NCBI GenBank assembly: GCA_964589785.1
Contig: CAZPUQ010000006.1
Span: 1 to 64,000, forward strand
Origin: JAGVSR01 sp964589785
GTDB taxonomy: Bacteria; Pseudomonadota; Alphaproteobacteria; Rhizobiales; Hyphomicrobiaceae
Reading direction: 5' to 3'
DNA: 64,000 nt
The notes under the pieces were generated by a model, which worked only from the letters and a program-made list of their open reading frames with translations, did not search any database and was not told the DNA's origin. The translations under genes were made by a program, and so were the position numbers. This document shows, one piece after another, positions 1-8,386 of the stretch (the stretch's first letter is position 1; every line of letters begins with the position of its first letter).

Positions 1-232
1 CGCCGCATTGAACGTCTTTCTGTGGATCGCAAAGGGCGGCAGGAAGTAGCGGGTACCGACCTGAGAAAGCATCCCGTTTGTCGTTCCTGACGAAGATATG
101 ACGATCGGATGTCGGTTGCGCATTCGCACTCCATGATCCGTTACGAGCTTGTACGCCCGTCAAGACGGTTGACGGCCGACCGGCCTCTGGCCGAGCATAA
201 TGGTCTTCAACACGAACTGATGGACGACAGCA

Positions 233-1066
233 ATGCTCGAAAAGAATACAGACCAGCCAGAGAACGATTATTTGAGCCATCACAAAGCGGTAAGAGCCTG
301 TTCGGCATCGTGCGGCCACGATCACCGGTCGCACGACGTCGGCCGTCACGTCGGTCGCCGGGCCTTTCTCGGATTGACCGGCGCGACGATGGCTACGGCG
401 ACCGGGGCTTCGCTCTTTACCGTGAGCGGGTTCGGCGGGGAGGCCGAAGCAGCCTCGCTGACCAGGGAGCAGCGCGATGCATTGACGCCGGATCGCGTGA
501 TCGAGGCCATGCTGAAGGGCAACGAACGGTTCGCGACCGGGGAGAGGCGCTCACGCGACTTTCTTGCCGAGCAGCAATCGAGCAGCGCGGGCCAGTTCCC
601 GGCGGCTGTCGTGCTCGGATGCCTGGATTCGCGCACGCCGGTCGAGGTGATCTGCGATCTGGGGATCGGCGACGCCTTCGCGGCCCGGGTCGCGGGCAAT
701 GTGGTCAATGATGACATACTCGGCAGCATGGAGTTCGCATGCGCCGTCGCAGGCGCCAAGCTTGTCGTGGTGATGGGCCATACCGCCTGCGGTGCGATCA
801 AAGGGGCGATCGACGACGTGGTTCTCGGGAACCTGACGGGGCTCGTCTCCAAGATTCGTCCGGCGATCCGCGATACGGTCTATGAGGGCGAGCGCAAAGC
901 CAGCAATGACGATTTCGTCGACGCCGTGGCGCGGGCCAATGTCGCCTTGTGCGTCGCGCAGATCCGGGAACGGAGCCGTATCCTTCGCGAGATGGAGGAG
1001 AAGGGCCAGATCAAGATCGTTGGATCCATGTATGATCTGAAAACCGCGCGCGTCACGCTTCTCTGA
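233..1066 (+). CDS. Exported beta-class carbonic anhydrase
   Basis: A 277-residue protein expected to interconvert CO2 and bicarbonate. The zinc site of beta carbonic anhydrases is visible: C130, D132 and R134 in the GCLDSRTP motif, then H183 and C186 in GHTACGAIKG. Residues 41-68 carry a twin-arginine signal (GRRAFLGLTG followed by a hydrophobic run and AEA), so the folded enzyme is probably exported to the periplasm. The first 40 residues, before the Tat motif, are long for a signal peptide and include two Cys and several His, so the true start could be further downstream. No strong ribosome binding site decides it. It stands alone; a stem-loop lies 85 bases downstream. Confidence 0.9.
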   Translation: MLEKNTDQPENDYLSHHKAVRACSASCGHDHRSHDVGRHVGRRAFLGLTGATMATATGASLFTVSGFGGEAEAASLTREQRDALTPDRVIEAMLKGNERFATGERRSRDFLAEQQSSSAGQFPAAVVLGCLDSRTPVEVICDLGIGDAFAARVAGNVVNDDILGSMEFACAVAGAKLVVVMGHTACGAIKGAIDDVVLGNLTGLVSKIRPAIRDTVYEGERKASNDDFVDAVARANVALCVAQIRERSRILREMEEKGQIKIVGSMYDLKTARVTLL

Positions 1067-1654
1067 GACACGGCATTGTTGCCGCCGCCTGGCCCTTCGG
1101 ATGTCGTGGACGGTCTCCTCCGCGCTCTGCGGAGCCTCCTCGTCTCGCTGGCTCATCGTACCCCTCCTCGGGGTTACGATGAGCTCGAAACACTCCCTTA
1201 CGCAATCAGCTCAAACTGTCCGGTAGGTCCTGATGGTGAACATTCTGAGACGTCACGGCAGTCCCTGACGTCCGCGTGCAGGCGCGAACTTGACGCGGCA
1301 GATCCTCTGCCCCGCCTAGGGCTATTCCTGCTCGGCTCGCATCGTCTGAAGTGGACGAGAGTCAGAGGCGCTATTCTCGCTGCCATTCACTTGTGCATCG
1401 GAAAGGCGCTAATCGCCTGGCGAGATGCGGAACTCCAGATGATCGGTTCTTGATCGCAGATGAATTGCAAGCCGGCCCAATGCAATCTTCTCACAGATGC
1501 TGCCGTAGGGCAGGATTCTAAAGGAAGTCCGCAAGATCCGACCTCACAAGATCCCTTGTGAATGTTGGGGAGAGATGGCGATTCGCTACAGCCAAACCTA
1601 GCGACTCGGGATGGTTGTCTGACCTGCCAAATATCTTTGGGGCAGGAGCTGGTC
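1067..1654. other. Long intergenic region with no convincing gene
   Basis: Apart from the stem-loop at 1151-1184, nothing recognisable was found. Open frames here have no ribosome binding site, no familiar protein pattern and overlap on both strands. The last 20 bases provide the AGGAG site for the small gene that follows. Confidence 0.4.
1151..1184. terminator. Long stem-loop downstream of carbonic anhydrase
   Basis: The arm GCTCATCGTACCCC is followed after five bases by GGGG, one extra T and ACGATGAGC. This gives a 14-bp stem with a single bulged base. No U-run follows on either strand, so it may end or stabilise the upstream transcript, or act as a protein-binding palindrome. The structure is certain from sequence; the role is inferred. 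Confidence 0.5.
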
Positions 1655-1945
1655 ATGACCAACGTCATCCCAATCACGCCGCGACGTGAATCGTTGCGGC
1701 CCTTTCCTGCGTTCAGCGAATTGAACGCTCTGTATGAGAGGTTGGAACAGCTGAAGGCCGACACGATCCTCCTTCAGCAGAAGCTCGATCGCGATCTGCA
1801 GATCACCGATGACGCAAGCCTTGCCACGCGCAGATCACTTGACAAGGCAGTTGCCCTCGTCTCATCGGCCGAGGAGGAGATCATGGAGGCCATCGCCGAC
1901 CTGATCGTTGAAGCGACGGCGAGATTTATTGTCCCGCCGAAGTAG
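1655..1945 (+). CDS. Small predicted coiled-coil protein, unknown function
   Basis: A 96-residue protein not recognised as a named family. The start MTNVIPITPRR is chosen because GGCAGGAG lies just upstream; the open frame extends further 5' but without a comparable site. Residues about 25-60 form a likely amphipathic, partly coiled-coil helix (LNALYERLEQLKADTILLQQ), followed by a second helix rich in Ala, Glu and Ile. There is no signal peptide or membrane span, so it is probably cytoplasmic. Neighbours are unrelated and give no functional clue. Confidence 0.6.
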   Translation: MTNVIPITPRRESLRPFPAFSELNALYERLEQLKADTILLQQKLDRDLQITDDASLATRRSLDKAVALVSSAEEEIMEAIADLIVEATARFIVPPK

Positions 1946-2019
1946 CACCAAGATCAATCTCACGGGCAACTTGCGATCCGGTGCTTCTTCGCCGGGGTAT
2001 TGGCATGAGACTTGACGCT

Positions 2020-2520
2020 TCAGGCCGCAATTCCCAGTGCCTTGGCAACGTCACTCAGCGTTGCTTTCTCCTTATCGCTGACTTTGGCGCCGCCAAAGCT
2101 GAGTACGCCTCCTTCCGAGGCCGCCTCCGCGACTCTCGTGCTGATTGCCCGCAGCCAAGACTTAAAGGCCGCCGCATCAGCAGGTGCCTTGGCATCAAGA
2201 ATCGCTGAAACCTCTCGCAAGACCTCCAGACATCTCTTGGAAACATCTCCCTGGCTAGCCCCCGCGAGCCGCTTCTTCAGTGAGTCACGCAGCCTTGCGC
2301 GCCCGTCACTCGATTCGAAATCTGCAACTACAGACTTCACGAGCTCACTCGCACCCGGGTCCTGCTTGGCAGAGACAAGGGCGTTGGCGCTGGCGAAAGA
2401 TTCCTTGAACAAGCCCAATAGTCCGTTTGGGTCGGCAGCGGTGACGGCCACGCCGGAAAGTGCAACACCTTCCATTATCCTGTTCCACTCGTCAGGGGTG
2501 AAGTTCTGTTTGTTTGCCAT
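2020..2520 (-). CDS. Conserved-looking hypothetical protein
   Basis: A 166-residue helical protein, not recognised. The second in-frame ATG (MANKQNFTPDEW) is preferred because GGAG lies six bases upstream of it; starting four codons earlier leaves no site. The opening resembles small alpha-helical bacterial proteins with a conserved FTPDEW..I segment. No membrane span, signal or catalytic motif is visible. It is transcribed alone, away from the cbpA region. Confidence 0.6.
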   Translation of the reverse strand: MANKQNFTPDEWNRIMEGVALSGVAVTAADPNGLLGLFKESFASANALVSAKQDPGASELVKSVVADFESSDGRARLRDSLKKRLAGASQGDVSKRCLEVLREVSAILDAKAPADAAAFKSWLRAISTRVAEAASEGGVLSFGGAKVSDKEKATLSDVAKALGIAA

Positions 2521-3230
2521 GTCAAACTCCATAGCTGTGACTTGAGCTACTTCTCGAACATGTTGAGGTGCCGCGGCTGGCTTAACATTCCGATCGGGCT
2601 CGATCTCTTGCCAACCCGTTCGGCGTCATTCCGTCCAAAAGCTGGACGCAAATTATATGAATTGCAGAGTAGCGAATGCTGAGGCAAGACGCTTAAGGAC
2701 GGGCCGACACCCATCGCCGCCAGACCGCCAGTTGACAGTAACCCGTCCCTCATCGCGACACCAGGGGTAGTATGCGGCCGCTTGTGGCCGGCATCTGGGC
2801 TGGCTGAAGCGAAGTGCCGGACGGACCGGATGCTGACGGCACGATGGTTTCGAGAGCTGGCGGTCGAGTCCACGCGCGATGCGAGCGACCAATAAACGGC
2901 ACTATAATATCGGCGAACCGAGATGAGCCCTCACCACGAGACAATTTGAGATCAAGACGCTCAGCGCCAACGAGAAAATCTCGGGCGGCGCTGCGACCTC
3001 GCTCACCGACGCTGCCATCAGCGACTAGAAGGGCAAGCTCAGCTAAGCGGCCCGAAAAACTGATCATGAAAAAGCCGGGCGTTTTTCCCGGCTTTCTTGT
3101 TGCTCACCCCACGGCCCTGATATCGTCGAGGGCCTACGAGCGGGCAAAGAACGGCTCCAGGCAACCAGATGCGTCGCCTGAGGCCGCGTTCCGCGCCGCC
3201 CTACCGGGCCAAACCCGAATGTGAGACCGC
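2521..3230. other. Intergenic region with a possible decayed gene and a terminator
   Basis: About 700 bases without an intact gene. Bases 2927-3028 read in one frame as a start-less peptide ending in SGGAATSLTDAAISD and a stop, which looks like the tail of a small protein; an in-frame stop lies directly upstream at 2924-2926. A small hairpin (CGTCCA/TGGACG) lies at 2632-2648. A good terminator follows at 3071-3095. This may be the remnant of a lost gene. Confidence 0.35.
3071..3095 (+). terminator. Intrinsic terminator without an intact upstream gene
   Basis: AAAGCCGGG, a seven-base loop CGTTTTT, then CCCGGCTTT: a 9-bp perfect stem ending in T-rich sequence. It has the classical form of a terminator, but no intact plus-strand gene lies upstream of it. 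Confidence 0.7.
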
Positions 3231-4163
3231 ATGGCCAATCCCTACCAGACGTTGGGCGTCGCACCCAACGCCAGCCAGGACGACATCCGCAAGGCTTATC
3301 GCAAGGCTGCAAAAGAAACGCATCCTGACCTCAATCCGGGCAAGCCCGGGGCGGAGGAGCGTTTCAAGGAGATCAATGCGGCCTACGACATCATCGGCGA
3401 CGAGGCCAAGCGCAAACGCTTTGATGCGGGCGAGATCGACGAGGCAGGCGCCGAGCGTAAGCCGGAGCGGCACTTCTATCGCGAGTACGCCGAGGCCGAT
3501 CCCGGCCCACGGTACAGCCGGCGCAGCGCGTCCGCCGGCGGACGCGGTGGTGCGGAGGCTGATTTCGACTACGATATCTTCGCCGATCTGTTTCGCGGGC
3601 GCGGCGGCGAAGGGGCGAGCTTCCGAATGCCGCCCCAGGACGTCCACTACACGCTCGAGGTTGATTTTCTCGATGCGGTCAGAGGCGGTCACAAGGTCGT
3701 CTCGATGCCGGACGGCAGGACGCTGAACATCACGATTCCGGCCGGGATCAACGAGGGACAAGTACTGCGCCTCAAGGGCCAGGGATCGGCCGGCTCCGAC
3801 GGCAAGACCGGCGATGCCTATGTCCAGATTTCGGTCCGGCCGCACCCTGGCTTCCGGCGGGAGGGGAATGACGTCCTGACCGCGCTTCCAGTCTCACTCG
3901 GCGAGGCGCTGAACGGCGCCAGTGTGCGCGTCGATACGGTGGACGGCCCGGTCGATGTCAAGGTGCCGAAAGGCGCCAGGGAGGGCACGAAGCTGCGCCT
4001 GCGCGGCAAGGGCGTTGCCTATGGCAAGGACGGTGCGCGCGGCGATCAACTCGTCGAGATCCATATCGTGCCCCCGGACGGCGCGGATGATGCACTGGCG
4101 CAGTTCATGGCCGAATGGGAAAAGACGCACCCGCAGAACCCGCGCAGGAAGGGCACAGCCTGA
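3231..4163 (+). CDS. cbpA: DnaJ-class co-chaperone, CbpA-like
   Basis: A 310-residue type-II J-domain protein. Residues 1-66 form the J domain with the essential HPD motif (ETHPDLN). A Gly/Arg-rich linker follows (about 75-130), then two beta-rich C-terminal substrate-binding domains (about 140-295). The Cys-rich zinc finger of true DnaJ is absent, as in CbpA. It should stimulate ATP hydrolysis by DnaK and may bind DNA. The next gene starts one base after its stop and encodes the CbpM-like inhibitor, which strongly supports the CbpA assignment. Confidence 0.88.
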   Translation: MANPYQTLGVAPNASQDDIRKAYRKAAKETHPDLNPGKPGAEERFKEINAAYDIIGDEAKRKRFDAGEIDEAGAERKPERHFYREYAEADPGPRYSRRSASAGGRGGAEADFDYDIFADLFRGRGGEGASFRMPPQDVHYTLEVDFLDAVRGGHKVVSMPDGRTLNITIPAGINEGQVLRLKGQGSAGSDGKTGDAYVQISVRPHPGFRREGNDVLTALPVSLGEALNGASVRVDTVDGPVDVKVPKGAREGTKLRLRGKGVAYGKDGARGDQLVEIHIVPPDGADDALAQFMAEWEKTHPQNPRRKGTA

Positions 4164-4164
4164 C

Positions 4165-4503
4165 ATGATCAGAGAAAGCGAACTCATTGCACGGTTCACA
4201 GTTCTGGAGCGGCAGGTGCTGCTGATTTGGATTGAGGAGGGGGTGATCGCCCCGCATCGCGACGATCAGGGCTACCTGTTCGATCGTGTCGACGAGTCCC
4301 GGGTGGCGCTGGCCTGCGATCTGCACTACCGGATGGGCCTCGAGCATGCGAGCCTTCCGGTCATTCTCTCCCTCATCGACCAGCTTCACGACGCGCGGCG
4401 CCACCTGCGCAAGCTTACGCGCGCGGTCGCCGAGCAGCCTGACGCGGTGCAACGGCAGATCACGCGCCATTTGAGCGGAGATGTGGCGCGTGGGAGCGAC
4501 TAG
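4165..4503 (+). CDS. cbpM: CbpA modulator, CbpM-like
   Basis: A 112-residue MerR-like helical protein (IRESELIARFTVLERQVLLIWIEEGVIAP) of the chaperone-modulator family. CbpM binds the J domain of CbpA and blocks its stimulation of DnaK. The aromatic-containing GYLFDRVDESRVALACDL segment and the long C-terminal helix fit the family. Its ATG lies one base after the cbpA stop, so the two are co-translated. Identification rests on this pairing and on the N-terminal pattern. Confidence 0.75.
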   Translation: MIRESELIARFTVLERQVLLIWIEEGVIAPHRDDQGYLFDRVDESRVALACDLHYRMGLEHASLPVILSLIDQLHDARRHLRKLTRAVAEQPDAVQRQITRHLSGDVARGSD

Positions 4504-4591
4504 CGCGTATCAATCACGAGTCGGTCAGGGACCATGCCAGGAGACGTAACAGGCCGATTGCGGACATGGGCACCGACGCCGAGGCGACGCG

Positions 4592-5404
4592 CTACCGGGA
4601 TGCCGCCGCGCAGCCCGGCTCCGCGGTCGCAGCGGTTGCCGCGGCGGCGGCAAAGACGGTGCCGATGCCGATGAGGATCGGCTCATCGCTCGCAGTATCC
4701 AGTGCACCGCCCGCCAGATCGGCCAGCGTGCCGAAGCGGCTCTTCTCCTCGGCGCGCGAGATCGACAGGGCGATGGCGCAGGGCACGTTGGCCGGCAGGC
4801 CCTCGGCAATCAGGCGCCGCGCGATTGCCGCGCCTGTCCGGCCGCCCATGTAGATCACGAGCGTCGTTGCGGCATCCGCGAGCCCCTTCCAGTCGAGATC
4901 GTCGGGCATGGCGCCGTCCTTCGCGTGGCCGGTGACGAAGCGCACGGAATGGGCGTGTTGGCGGTGCGTGAGCGACACGTTGAGCAGCGACGCCATCGCC
5001 GACGCGCTCGTGATGCCGGGCACGATGCTGACGGGAATGCCGGCGGCGCTGAGATGCGCGATCTCCTCGCCGGCGCGCCCGAACAGCACGGGATCGCCGC
5101 ACTTCAATCTGACGACGTGCTTGCCCTGCCGCGCCAGCTTCAGCATGAGGTCGTTGATGTCCTCCTGCCGGCACGACGGGCGATGGCCGCGCTTGCCGAC
5201 CAGCATGCGCCGCGCGGTCGACCGGGCGAACGCCAGGACGTCGTCGGAGACGAGGGCGTCGAAGAGGATGACGTCGGCCTCCTGCATGGCGCGCACGGCC
5301 TTGATCGTCAGCAGGTCCGGGTCGCCCGGACCCGCGCCGACGAGGGTAACGCGGCCGCCTTTGCCGGCAGCGCAGTCAGACGACTTTCGCGACCTCGTGC
5401 TCAT
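4592..5404 (-). CDS. cobA: Uroporphyrinogen-III C-methyltransferase (SUMT)
   Basis: A 270-residue S-adenosylmethionine-dependent methylase that makes precorrin-2, the precursor of siroheme. The TLVGAGPGDPDLLT signature is at about 18-31, followed by LFDALVSDDVL, RLKCGDPVLFGR and a YMGG motif in the second half. The start chosen lies within the 3' end of the nitrate reductase gene (29-base overlap) with AGAGGA seven bases upstream; longer reading would intrude on that gene in another frame. Siroheme is the NirB cofactor, so its place at the end of this operon makes sense. It lacks the CysG oxidase/ferrochelatase domain. Confidence 0.92.
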   Translation of the reverse strand: MSTRSRKSSDCAAGKGGRVTLVGAGPGDPDLLTIKAVRAMQEADVILFDALVSDDVLAFARSTARRMLVGKRGHRPSCRQEDINDLMLKLARQGKHVVRLKCGDPVLFGRAGEEIAHLSAAGIPVSIVPGITSASAMASLLNVSLTHRQHAHSVRFVTGHAKDGAMPDDLDWKGLADAATTLVIYMGGRTGAAIARRLIAEGLPANVPCAIALSISRAEEKSRFGTLADLAGGALDTASDEPILIGIGTVFAAAAATAATAEPGCAAASR

Positions 5405-8051
5405 GGATGATCCTCTTGATCTCGGGCCGGCATGATCCGCAGTTCGTCCCCGCCTGGGTCGCCTCGCCGACCGCCGCCACGGTGCAGCGGCCATGCGCGA
5501 CGGCTGCGGCAATCTCGTTGGTGCCGATGCCGAAGCAGGCACAGACGATGGCCCCGCGATCGATGCTTCCGGCTCCCGGACGCCCGGCGAGGACCGCGGT
5601 GCGGCGGCCCAGGGCGGGCGCGGCCGCGGCGAGTTGCGATATGGCCCATTCGCGCGAGACTGCGACCGGCTCGGGCGCCAGGAACAGCATGCCGGTCAGG
5701 TGTCCGTCATCGTAGGCGGCGTACCGCATGCGGCCGGTCTCAACATCGCGATAGACGACGGGCTCGCCGGTCCCGCCGAGCAGCCCGCGCGCGACCGTGT
5801 CCCAATCGGAGGGGTCGGCGGCGAATCCCATCTCGACGCGCCAGCCGCCGCTGCACCTTGCGATCGCCCAGTATTCCGCCGGGATGCGTTCTCCTGGAAT
5901 GCAGGCCGGCTTGCGGCGCAGAACCGCAAAGCCATAGGTCGCGGCCACGAAGCGCTCGATGAGCGCGGGACTGTTCTTCGATGCCGGCTGGCCGGAGATC
6001 GCATCCGTGATGCCGGGCACCAGGACGTCGACCCGCGCCGACGAGGCGAACTCGTCGTTCCAGTGCATGGGGACGAAGATCGATCCGGGACGCTGGCGCG
6101 GCGTCAGGAGCGCGCGCACGAGGACCGCGCCGAGGCCCGTCGAGACACGTACGAGATCGGCGTCGGCGATACGGAAACGTGCAGCATCGTCGGGGTGGAT
6201 CTCGACGAACGGCTCGGCATAGTGCTGGGACAGGCGCTGGCTCTTGCCCGTGCGCGTCATGGTGTGCCAGTGGTCGCGCACGCGGCCGGTGTTGAGCGTG
6301 AGCGGGAACCCCGGCGCCGCCATGGCCTCATCGGCGAGCCGAACGGGGACCAACCGGGCTTTGCCGTCGGGGGTGAAATAGCGGCCATCGGCGAACATGC
6401 GCTCGGCGCCCGTGCCGCCCGCGCGGCGCGGCCACTGGAAGGGCGCGAGGTCGTCGTAGTCCATGGGGTCCAGATCCGCGCAGGCGCCAATGTCGAAGTC
6501 GCGCGTGCCGTCGTTCTCGAACGCCGACAGGGCGGCATGCTCGGCAAAGATCTCGTCCGGCGCGGCATAGGTGAAGGCTTCGCGATGACCCATGCGTCTT
6601 GCGACCTCGCAGACGATCCACCAGTCCGGTCGCGCGCTGCCGGGCGCCCGCAGGAAGCCGCGCTGACGGGAGATGCGCCGTTCCGAGTTGGTGACGGTGC
6701 CGCTCTTCTCGCCCCACGCCAATGCGGGCAGCAGCACGTGCGCGAGCTTCGCCGTGTCGGTGGCCGCCGTCACGTCGGAGACGACGACGAACGGGCAGGC
6801 GGCGATGGCATCCTTGACCTGCTCGGCTTCCGGCATCGACACGACGGGGTTCGTTGCCATGATCCACAGCGCCTTGATGCGCCCGTCGGCCACGGCGCGG
6901 AACATGTCGACCGCCTTGAGGCCGGGCCTGGCGGCGATGGCCGGCGCGCACCAGAAGCGCTGCACGAGGTCGCGGTCGGCGGCGCTCTCAAGCGACATGT
7001 GGGCGGCGAGCATGTTGGCGAGGCCGCCGACCTCGCGCCCGCCCATGGCGTTCGGCTGGCCGGTGACCGAGAACGGCCCCATGCCGGGCCTGCCGATGCG
7101 TCCCGTCGCGAGATGGCAGTTGAGGATTGCGTTGACCTTGTCGGTGCCGGAGGATGACTGGTTGACGCCCTGGCTGTAGATCGTCACCGTGCGCCTGGTC
7201 GCCGCGAACAGGCGATAGAACTGCTCCAGCGCCGCCCGCGGCAGGCCTGTGCGCCGCACGAGCGTGCAGATGTCGAGCGCGCCGGCCGCGGCGAGGGCCT
7301 CCTCGAAGCCGGTCGTATGCCGCGCGATATAGCGCCGATCGAGCGAACGACTGAGCGACAGGTGGCGCAGCAGTCCCATGAACAGCGCCACGTCGCCGTC
7401 GGGTTTGATCGGGAGGTGAAGGTCCGCGATATCGGCGGTGGCGGTGCGGCGCGGATCGATGAGGACCACCGTCATGTCCGGCCGCTTCTCCTTGGCGGCG
7501 GCGATGCGCTGATAGAGCACCGGGTGGCACCAGGCGAGGTTCGAGCCGACGAGGACGATGAGGTCGGCCAGCTCCAGGTCCTCGTAGCAGCCGGGAACCG
7601 TGTCCGATCCGAACGCGCGGCGGTGGCCGGCCACGGAGGACGCCATGCAGAGGCGCGAGTTCGTGTCGATGTTGGCCGAGCCGATGAAGCCCTTCATCAG
7701 CTTGTTGACGACGTAGTAGTCCTCCGTGAGGAGCTGGCCGGAGACGTAGAAGGCCACGGCGTCCGGACCGTGCCGGCGGATCGTGGCGTTGAACCCCGCG
7801 GCTACGAGATCGAGTGCGGTATCCCAGTCTGTCTCAGCGCCGAACACCTCCGGATGGAGCAGCCGCCCCTCCAGGCCGATCGTCTCCGCCAGCGCCGATC
7901 CCTTCGAGCAGAGCCGCCCGAAGTTCGCAGGGTGGTCCGGATCTCCGCGCACGCTCACGTCTCCGCCCGCGCCGACCTCGGCGATGACGCCGCAGCCGAC
8001 GCCGCAGTAGGGGCAGGTCGTTTTCACGCAGCGCGGAGCGGCCATGTCCAT
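5376..8051 (-). CDS. nasA: Assimilatory nitrate reductase, catalytic subunit
   Basis: An 891-residue cytoplasmic molybdopterin enzyme reducing nitrate to nitrite. The N-terminal [4Fe-4S] ligands are C13, C16, C20 and C48; C135 in NSRLCMASS is the expected molybdenum ligand. The MGD-binding C-terminal domain follows (LTLNTGRVRDHWHTMTRTGKS). The last 65 residues form a BFD-like [2Fe-2S] module (VCACFGIG ... NCGSCRPEI), found in some assimilatory enzymes and thought to accept electrons. There is no Tat signal. It starts three bases after nirD and is co-transcribed with nirBD. Confidence 0.95.
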   Translation of the reverse strand: MDMAAPRCVKTTCPYCGVGCGVIAEVGAGGDVSVRGDPDHPANFGRLCSKGSALAETIGLEGRLLHPEVFGAETDWDTALDLVAAGFNATIRRHGPDAVAFYVSGQLLTEDYYVVNKLMKGFIGSANIDTNSRLCMASSVAGHRRAFGSDTVPGCYEDLELADLIVLVGSNLAWCHPVLYQRIAAAKEKRPDMTVVLIDPRRTATADIADLHLPIKPDGDVALFMGLLRHLSLSRSLDRRYIARHTTGFEEALAAAGALDICTLVRRTGLPRAALEQFYRLFAATRRTVTIYSQGVNQSSSGTDKVNAILNCHLATGRIGRPGMGPFSVTGQPNAMGGREVGGLANMLAAHMSLESAADRDLVQRFWCAPAIAARPGLKAVDMFRAVADGRIKALWIMATNPVVSMPEAEQVKDAIAACPFVVVSDVTAATDTAKLAHVLLPALAWGEKSGTVTNSERRISRQRGFLRAPGSARPDWWIVCEVARRMGHREAFTYAAPDEIFAEHAALSAFENDGTRDFDIGACADLDPMDYDDLAPFQWPRRAGGTGAERMFADGRYFTPDGKARLVPVRLADEAMAAPGFPLTLNTGRVRDHWHTMTRTGKSQRLSQHYAEPFVEIHPDDAARFRIADADLVRVSTGLGAVLVRALLTPRQRPGSIFVPMHWNDEFASSARVDVLVPGITDAISGQPASKNSPALIERFVAATYGFAVLRRKPACIPGERIPAEYWAIARCSGGWRVEMGFAADPSDWDTVARGLLGGTGEPVVYRDVETGRMRYAAYDDGHLTGMLFLAPEPVAVSREWAISQLAAAAPALGRRTAVLAGRPGAGSIDRGAIVCACFGIGTNEIAAAVAHGRCTVAAVGEATQAGTNCGSCRPEIKRIIHEHEVAKVV

Positions 8052-8054
8052 GGG

Positions 8055-8381
8055 TCAGGCGGCCTCGACGACAGCGGCGCGCGCGATATAGACCGTGCCG
8101 CCGTCGACCTTGACGGGAATGGTGCGCAGGCAGCCTTCGTCGGCGCCCTGGGCTTGGCCGGTCTCGAGCGAGATGACCCAGTTGTGCAGCGGGCACGTCA
8201 CGGAGGCGCCGTGCACGATGCCCTGGCTCAGCGGGCCGCCCTTGTGCGGACAGCGGTCGTCGATTGCGAAGATGCGGTCGTCGCCCGTGCGGAAGAGGGC
8301 GACCTTGCCCCTTGGCGTGTCGATGCAGCGCGCGCCGCGCTGCGGGATGTCCGAGAGGTGTCCGATCGCGATCCACTGCAT
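8055..8381 (-). CDS. nirD: Nitrite reductase [NAD(P)H] small subunit
   Basis: A 108-residue Rieske-type protein that partners NirB. Both ligand boxes are present, CPHKGGPL and CPLHNW, so a [2Fe-2S] cluster should be bound. The start MQWIAIGHL follows the nirB stop by five bases. The preceding reading frame upstream is nirB shadow. It acts in the cytoplasm in the six-electron reduction of nitrite to ammonium. Confidence 0.94.
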   Translation of the reverse strand: MQWIAIGHLSDIPQRGARCIDTPRGKVALFRTGDDRIFAIDDRCPHKGGPLSQGIVHGASVTCPLHNWVISLETGQAQGADEGCLRTIPVKVDGGTVYIARAAVVEAA

Positions 8382-8386
8382 GGCCT

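Noticed and set aside
2..49. Tail of a gene entering from the left edge (AALNVFLWIAKGGRK then stop)
   Set aside because: It looks like the end of a membrane protein, but 15 residues are too few to support a call, and another frame is also open here.
1076..1453. 125-codon open frame after carbonic anhydrase
   Set aside because: It runs through the stem-loop, has no ribosome binding site and no protein-like composition.
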